In this document: positions 58,101 to 64,000 of the stretch, one piece after another
Layout of the letters: the number at the start of each line of letters is the position of its first letter
Position numbering within the stretch: the stretch's first letter is position 1
Translations under genes and position numbers: made by a program
DNA from: Muraenolepis orangiensis
Taxonomy: Eukaryota; Chordata; Actinopteri; Gadiformes; Muraenolepididae
Direction: 5' to 3'
NCBI GenBank assembly: GCA_027704905.1
Contig: CM051018.1
Span: 21,269,642-21,333,641, forward strand
Length of the DNA stretch: 64,000 nucleotides
Notes under the pieces: model-generated
Seen by the model: the letters and a program-made list of their open reading frames with translations, nothing else
What the model was told of the DNA's origin: nothing
Database searches by the model: none

Positions 58101-61100
58101 GACAGAGCTCACTTCTCCCCGGACAACGTACACAAAGTTAGCTTAAGCCTATATTTATTTATTTGTTTGTTAGATTTATTTTACATTGTTAAAAATAAAT
58201 GAAAAATATAGTTTCTACAACAAAAGATTTGTTTTTACTCATCGTTTGTGTGATGTTGATGTTACATGCTGTGTTGTGTTGAAATAAATTAACAAAATGT
58301 TCAGACAGTCTCCTTGTTGATTTTTCCGACACATTCAGAATCATAATTGAATTAAACAGGCGGCTCGTCTCATGCGTGCGCATGCGTGCCATTAGTCGAC
58401 CATTAGTCGACCATTAGTCGATCATTAGTCGACCATTAGTCGACTAATGGCCTTAACTGACCACCATTGGTCGACCAGGAAAATCTTTGGTCGGGGGCAG
58501 CCCTACTTATTTCCATCATGCTGTGCAAGGCTGGTTCTTACTGGCTGCAGGCCTTGCAGTCTCATGCCTCGGCCTAACCCTGCCTTACCCACCCGCCCCC
58601 CCTATCCCCCCACCCCACCTAAGGCCCCACACCTTACCCCAGTCTGTGCCGTCCCCCGGGCCCCTGGACTCAGGCGAGGTGTCCATCTCATCTGGGCTCA
58701 ACAGGAAGTCAAAGTCCTTGAGGGCCTCCTCCGTGTCGGGGTCCTCGCTGGTGTCCATGCTGGCCGGACACAAGGTGGAGGAAGACGATGCAGGCTTCTT
58801 CCTCAGGATCTGAAGAGGACAACAAAGGACTCTTAAAGAGCGATGTGTGAAAACTGTGTGTTTTTTTTGGATGTGTTTTATTCCACAAAGTTTATCAGTA
58901 ATTTTTTTATTTGTGTAAGTGGATTATTTTAATAAATTACTTTATTTGTATCGCAGCTTTTATACAAGAATTGCAGCCCAGGGTGCTTCACAATAGTAAA
59001 AAGACATAAAATTAGCATACGGGTAAGAGACAGGGTACGAGCATGACAGAAAATAAAATACAAAAAAAATTAAAATACAATTAAAAAAAAAAAGACCTAA
59101 GAGCTTAGCAGCGCAGAAACGGATGGAGTACATGCAGCCGATGGTGGTTCCTCACCGTTCTAGACTCCATGATGGTGCGGTCCTTGGGCTCCCCGTCCTC
59201 CTCCTCCTCGTCGTCGCTGTACTCCGCCGCCGTGCTCTCGATGAACTTGAAGGCCTCCAGCACAGCACTGGTGTCCGACAGCTCCGCTTTCCTGTGGCGG
59301 AATGTTCAAACACGTGAGCCAACTCGAGATGGGTTGCCCCCCCCCCCTGGATCCGGGTTTTAGGATCCAGAACCTCTCAAATCTAAGCACCAAGTTTTGA
59401 CCAAACCCGTCCATAACTATCTTGCCAACAGACAAACAAACAGGGGCGAAAACATAACCTCCGCCATCAAAGATACTTCCTACAATAATAATAATTATTA
59501 TAATAAAGTAAAGTACACGCATGAAGTTGAATTGGACACTGTATTGTTTTCAATAATAACCATTCATAGTCCAGCATCTAGTCATTGAAACTTGGTTAAG
59601 GGGCACTTTCTCTCCAGAGCTTCTGCAGTTATTTGGCACTGAAACCGACACCTACTACAACAACTTGTTAGCTGTAAAAGATGGCAGTTAACACATACTT
59701 CTCTTTCCCCCCCTGCGTAACGGGGGGAGACCACAGCCCACACACACTCTAGGGTCAATACACATCGTGAAGCACCGTCAATAGAAGTTGTGTTATTTTT
59801 AGCGTGCCTTAATGATTGCTCAGTTGATATAACCAAAAAAAAAATACAGAATCTTACACACACTTATTTGGGGCGGCAGGATAGCTCAGTCAGTAGGGAC
59901 TTGAGCACTGCCGAGGTCCACTTGAGCAAGGCACCAGACTCCCTACACCGCTCCCCGGGGGCTGTATATACACAACTGCCCACTGCTCCCAATACTAGAA
60001 TGGGTTGAATGCAGAGAAACTAATTTCACTCAAACACACTTGTGCGTGTGCCCAATAAAGAGGATTTAATCCAGATTTAAATTTTGATGTCACTCTGCTT
60101 TCATTTGCCACAACACCTTTCTGAGCACACAGTCGGACTGCAATAAATCCTGAAATGACTACCCTCACGTACTAAATGACTACCCTCACGTACTAAATGA
60201 CTACCCTCACGTACTAAATGACTACCCTCACGTACTAAATGACTACCCTCACGTACTAAATGACTACCCTCACGTACTAAATGACTACCCTCACGTACTA
60301 AATGACTACCCTCACGTACTAAATGACTACCCTCACGTACTAAATGACTACCCTCACGTACTAAATGACTACCCTCACGTACTAAATGACTACCCTCACG
60401 TACTAAATGACTACCCTCACGTACTAAATGACTACCCTCACGTACTAAATGACTACCCTCACGTACTAAATGACTACCCTCACGTACTAAATGACTACCC
60501 TCACGTACTAAATGACTACCCTCACGTACTAAATGACTACCCTCACGTACTAAATGACTACCCTCACGTACTAAATGACTACCCTCACGTACTAAATGAC
60601 TACCCTCACGTACTAAATGACTACCCTCACGTACTAAATGGAGAACAATTCGGAAATTGTTTACAATAGAACATTACATTTTTTTAATCTAATCTGAATT
60701 GTATGGTGACATAGCGACAGATTCACACCCCTACACATTAGACAGCCCACTAGCAGCCACCACTCCTACTCACCCTCGGGTGGCCATGCCCTTCGTCGAG
60801 GTGTCTGTTCCGTTGACCAGAGGCTCAGCGCTGGCCTTGTCTCCAGGTTTGCCACCGCCGTTGTCCCCGGCCAGACCCAGCAAGGCCCTCACCCTCTGGG
60901 ACTTCACATCCAGGATGGTTTCTGTGTAACCCACCTCCTGCAGGTACCTGGAGTCAAATCAAAAGGTTGTTGCCAAACTGCAAGGATACAACAGTCTCTC
61001 TTCAGAGGAGATAGAGAGTTTAAAATGAGACCATTACAATGGAAAATGTATTAAAGTGCATTTTATCGTCCAAAATGTAAATAAAATCGTAGTAGCTTCT

Positions 61101-62459
61101 GATCTGCATATAGCTACAAAAGAGTCGAACAAAGACATTTAAAAAAAAAAAAATCTGAACTGACGGCTACCGACTAGACGGCTGCCAATAACGTCTTCAG
61201 CTCAGCCTGGTCCAGCATGACAACTACAGCAGGCCTTACAGAATCTAAAGAGCAGCAAGTCAGTTCTACACTGGACTTCCCTTAATGCTCTTTAATCAAA
61301 TTGTGTAATGGTCTAGATTGTCTTGGACGGTCTGATTGGCGAGTCACAGCTTAACCCAGTGTCCCTGTCCACCGGACTGTAGAGTGGACAACTGGCTTCC
61401 TTTAAAATGAAGGACTCCCACCCCTTTTTCACTGTGAGTTTTGGTCCTCTTCCTTTTGGACAAAGGTTTATAGCCACCAAAGCACAGAACAAGACAAAGC
61501 GGTCTTAAAAATAGCTTTGTTCCAGCATCCATCACTCGGAGATCAACAAGTTGTAGCAACGTGCATCTATACCATGAGATGGTATAGAAGGACGTATATT
61601 TATGTATTAAATAGTTTGAGATGATTGGAACCGTGAGTACTTAATATTATTAAGTTTGTCTACTTCGTCCTGGCTTTTTCCAAAAATTTCTAAAATCCAA
61701 ATTTGTGTACAAATAAAGTAACCTGAACCGTATTAAATGTAACCCTACATTTATAAAAAGGTGTAGGTGTTTTTTATACAAGCACATGTTTCTCCATCTT
61801 ATGACATTTGACTACATTTTCGTGTAAATGTCATAAATGGCCTTCTTTAGTGCAAGAAAACTGCGCCACTGTGTCCACAGAGGGAGGATGACTTGGACAG
61901 GCTGGTGGAGAAAGCCTTCAGTGCACACACTGTTGATCCGTCACTTGTCACAGGCCAACTTGTGAGGGGGCGCGTGTAACGGCAGATGACGTGTGACACG
62001 GCCCGGTAACGGTGCCAAAAGGAGGCTTGTTCACCGACAACACATTCAGGACTGAGAGCAGAAAACCCCCTCCAACACAACTCATGACAGTAATGGCATA
62101 TTTCGACCAGAGGGGGGAGCTGTTCTCTATCCATATCTTTGCCTAGGTGGAGGTTTTTCTTGGCTGTGGCAGTGATTGTGTGTTTACCCGTACGTGCGTG
62201 TGTGTGTGCTGGTGCGTGTACTTGCGTTGTGTGTGCCTGTGTGTGCGTTTATGCGTGTGCCTGTGTGTGCGTTTATGCGTGTGCCTGTGTGTGCATTTAT
62301 GCGTGTGCCTGTGTGTGCATTTATGCGTGTGCCTGTGTGTGCATTTATGCGTGTGCCTGTGTGTACGCCTGTGTACTCACTGTCTGAGGAGTTGTCGGCC
62401 TTGTTTCCACGACAGCTGATTGTTGAGTGATCCGGGGCCCTCGTTCTCATTGGCCTCAT
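48834..62459 (-). CDS. strn: Striatin, 14 C-terminal exons (5' end outside window)
   Basis: STRIPAK scaffold that binds PP2A and GCKIII kinases. Minus-strand exons in transcript order: 62381-62459, 60774-60947, 59156-59291, 58638-58809, 56325-56429, 54397-54540, 53875-54011, 51582-51757, 51442-51489, 51203-51324, 50566-50733, 50147-50287, 49600-49788, 48834-49003. They total 1961 nt, about 653 codons, all in phase, ending in stop TGA at 48834-48836. Recognisable pieces: WKQGRQLLRQYLQEVGYT, ALLGLAGD, an acidic stretch (SDDEEEEDGE), LKEQYRKERKGKKGVKR, SKLQDMLANLRDTEDL, then seven WD repeats ending IASAGADALAKVFV, identical to the mammalian C-terminus. The first in-window exon starts inside a codon (needs one upstream base), so the caveolin-binding and coiled-coil exons lie past 64000. 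Paralogue strn rather than strn3/strn4 is supported by sequence and by vit next door. Confidence 0.95.
52385..52670. repeat. 23-bp minisatellite in strn intron
   Basis: About twelve copies of CCAGCCTCACCCAGACTCTA plus CCT, with CCGCCT and CTTCAC variants. Followed by sequence (TTGAGTTTGAGACCCCTGGTC) whose complement occurs at 51826-51841, so the array lies inside a larger repeat. Confidence 0.93.
52785..53520 (+). mobile_element. Non-LTR retrotransposon 3' fragment (RT C-terminus) with nested family copy
   Basis: 52785-53030 is a copy of the CCATTGTACTT family. From about 53050 an open frame reads ALERRALQRVVRTAQYIVGD, ELPSLLDIYNQRCVAKAKRI and SFHSQAIRLLN followed by a stop at 53318-53320, the typical C-terminus of LINE ORF2 in fish (Rex/L2-like group; clade not resolved). 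It ends in a TGACAATAAACTTGACTTGA-type tail. Inserted antisense to strn. Confidence 0.8.
55078..55139. repeat. (CTC)n next to (CA)n in strn intron
   Basis: About eight CTC followed by about eighteen CA. Confidence 0.9.
56655..56850. repeat. 15-bp minisatellite in strn intron
   Basis: About thirteen copies of AAGGCTAGSRTCAAS with a few 12-bp variants. The unit is a multiple of three, which keeps frames open on both strands. Confidence 0.93.
57380..57422. repeat. Short CA microsatellite
   Basis: GGGGGGACACAC followed by about twelve CA. Confidence 0.85.
57798..58505. mobile_element. hAT-type DNA transposon, internally deleted
   Basis: Ends TAGGGCTG and CAGCCCTA, flanked by GTTATTTC and CTTATTTC (an 8-bp duplication with one change), as for hAT elements. 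Subterminal ATTAGTCGACC is repeated at both ends. Inside, at 58058-58145, the + strand encodes PSERIFSKAGFIVSKT, the transposase dimerisation motif of hAT (PSERVFSxAG). The rest of the transposase is missing. Confidence 0.85.
59868..60072 (+). mobile_element. tRNA-derived SINE with internal deletion, strn intron
   Basis: GGGGCGGCAGGATAGCTCAG and TCAGTAGGGACTTGAGCACT mark the head, the B-box region being lost. The body CCACTTGAGCAAGGCACC and tail GGGTTGAATGCAGAGAAACT and CCAATAAAGAGG are as in the copy at 16841. Confidence 0.75.
60156..60640. repeat. 21-bp satellite-like array, about 23 near-identical copies
   Basis: The unit contains ACTACCCTCACGTACTAAAT and is repeated head to tail with essentially no differences. 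It lies in the strn intron about 130 bp from the exon at 60774-60947. Confidence 0.97.
62228..62370. repeat. 24-bp GT-rich minisatellite at a strn splice donor
   Basis: About six copies of GTGCCTGTGTGTGCRTTTAT plus GCGT, ending about 10 bp from the donor of the strn exon at 62381-62459 (intronic side). Confidence 0.92.
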
Positions 62460-64000
62460 CTGGGGATGCGGGGAGGAGAGAGAGAGAAGAATCGATGATG
62501 GATTGATTGAGGAAGACTCGACTCACACCCCAAAGACACACACAGCCTCCGGCGTTCCAACTCTCTCGCTCTCACACCGGCACATTCCTGCGCTCACGAG
62601 GGCAACCGCAAACATGGAGGCCTTGTCGAGTCCACGGCAGATTGTACACACACACACTTGTCAGTATAGCATGAGAAAACACAGACCAAACCGGCCCAAG
62701 AGTCATAGGTCTAACATTCACTTCTATTAAAAGACCTGAACCTGAAGAGACTGAACTAGAAACGCAGTTCATGGACCAGGTCATCCCCTTCACACGCGGT
62801 AACACGGTCAGTCGTTTCCGGTATATTCAGGTTCAAGAGGCTAGGCTACACATGTGTATGCTGTATTTGTTTGGCCTATGTGATGCAGGGGTTCAAATTA
62901 GATTCAAATGTATTGTCATTGCACAGCACAAGTACAGTACAGCGAAAGGAAGTCGGCATCTAACCAGAGTGCAATTTTTACAGTAAAGTGCTTAGTAATA
63001 TACAATGCACAGTGGTTAAATAGGATGTAAAAACAGTCTACTAGCATTGGGCCCTGATTTACGCAGTCACAATATTTAACCCTCGGCCCCACATAAGTCA
63101 TTTCAAGCTTTGCATAGTCGTTAGGTTACATAACGAGAACAACTCGTCACCAGAAGTCAAAAGCATTCGTTCCAGTCTCCAAGAACTGAACCAGTGCTCT
63201 GGTAAAAGTACAATAAGTTGCCAAACAATAGAACAATATATAACTAACTAACTAGCTAACGTATGTACTTAAAAGACGCTAGTAAAGCTACGTTCACCTG
63301 AATGAATGTTCAAATAGTCATCACAGCCGGCGGAGACCACTGCTGCTAGAATCGTGTTTTTAAATCAACCGATTTCCTTTTCCTTTCTACAGTGTTATTT
63401 TAATAATAACGGAGGAAGCAACGTGGAAATCAGTGGCTTTGGGATCAACACATGGGCCCCCGAGTCGGGCTCTGTTGAGGCGGAGCTCCAATGGAGCCTA
63501 AACGTTTCAGGAGACACACGTACGAGAGTTCACATAACGTTGTTAGAACAAGTTTTCATTGAGTTGCACAGCAGTACTAGCGCACTTCACCCACTTCAAG
63601 AGAAAACACACCGGCCCTATTGTGGAGGACGGATTCGAAGGAAATGGAAGAGATTGTTCTATTGATGTTTATTCAATTACTCACTTTTTACTCACGTTTA
63701 GTAAATTACTTACTTTTTGATATATTTCCATTAGTATAGTCAACATAAAGCCCTTGTTTAAACTTAAATTGAAATGGCCGCTAAATACGTTCATTATTCA
63801 AAAGCCTTCGTTGTTCATTAGTTTAATGTACGTCTCTTTGGCGATTTTCACACTGGACGACAACATCTGATAATTCGGTTATTCTAATATTTGGGGCCAG
63901 CCCTCCTCACATTTGAACTAACTCATTACAAATAATGGTATACATATATATTTTAGATTTATATAAATGTTAAAATAATGTCCTTCTAAGGTTACCCATG
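62460..64000. other. strn intron, no exon recognised
   Basis: No further striatin exon is visible on the - strand, so the N-terminal exons lie beyond the window. A 103-codon frame at 63354-63665 (+) matches nothing I recognise. Confidence 0.5.

Larger units (their letters stand above)
53875..62459 (-). other. strn: strn central linker exons
   Basis: Seven exons upstream of the propeller carry the linker: LSWKQGRQLLRQ, YLQEVGYTETILDVKSQRVR, AVLEAFKFIESTAAEYSDD, an Asp/Ser-rich segment (SMDTSEDPDTEEALKDFDF), the basic LKEQYRKERKGKK segment, and FPPASGKSFIMGTDEAMESE with GELAGLTVANEAD. Introns here have collected a LINE fragment, an hAT element and several minisatellites. Confidence 0.9.

Noticed and set aside
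58487..58836. Plus-strand frames over strn exon 58638-58809
   Set aside because: Shadows of the minus-strand striatin exon.
60156..60640. CRISPR-like regular array
   Set aside because: Contiguous 21-bp units with no spacers, in an intron of a vertebrate gene: a tandem repeat.
63354..63665. 103-codon + frame near the right edge
   Set aside because: No recognisable domain, no splice partners, and located inside the presumed strn intron.

Overview
The window reads as a piece of a ray-finned (teleost) fish chromosome. The genes have introns with GT/AG boundaries, vertebrate proteins are recognisable exon by exon, and the rest is filled with fish-type dispersed repeats and an extreme load of dinucleotide microsatellites (about twenty CA/GT and GA/CT arrays, several over 100 bp). 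Such density is reminiscent of STR-rich teleosts such as gadids, but that placement is a guess.

Three protein-coding genes are well supported. (1) A neuropsin-group (OPN5/Opn6-9 type) opsin lies on the + strand at 16592-22828 in six exons, 416 codons plus stop, with the retinal-binding lysine and both conserved extracellular cysteines. (2) vit (vitrin), an extracellular matrix protein, lies on the + strand at 30068-45655. I could place 22 exons joining in phase throughout: signal peptide, LCCL domain, a long low-complexity linker made of twelve small phase 1-1 exons, then two von Willebrand A domains. (3) strn (striatin), the STRIPAK scaffold, lies on the - strand from 62459 down to the stop codon at 48834. 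Fourteen 3' exons are in the window; the N-terminal coiled-coil exons lie beyond the right edge. vit and strn are convergent, as expected from the human 2p22 neighbourhood where VIT and STRN are also close together.

At about 4.81-6.1 kb there is an intronless, stop-interrupted retrocopy of nusap1, itself cut by a 174-bp repeat with a 7-bp target-site duplication.

Layout: 0-4.8 kb repeats and one GC-rich patch, no supported gene; 4.8-6.7 kb nusap1 retrocopy and a TIR element; 6.7-16.5 kb intergenic with repeats; 16.5-23 kb opsin; 23-30 kb microsatellite-dominated gap; 30-46.7 kb vit; 46.7-48.8 kb convergent 3' region; 48.8-62.5 kb strn with intronic LINE, hAT and minisatellite insertions; 62.5-64 kb more strn intron. 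The three genes share no pathway that I can see. No CRISPR array, operon or canonical RNA gene is present; the tRNA-like segments are SINE heads.

I did not find a convincing new biological system. The most interesting items are the array of symmetric linker exons in vit (including a Thr-rich exon that is itself a tandem repeat), the counterion residues of the opsin, the hairpin cluster at 10.9 kb, and transposon sequence abutting a vit splice acceptor.
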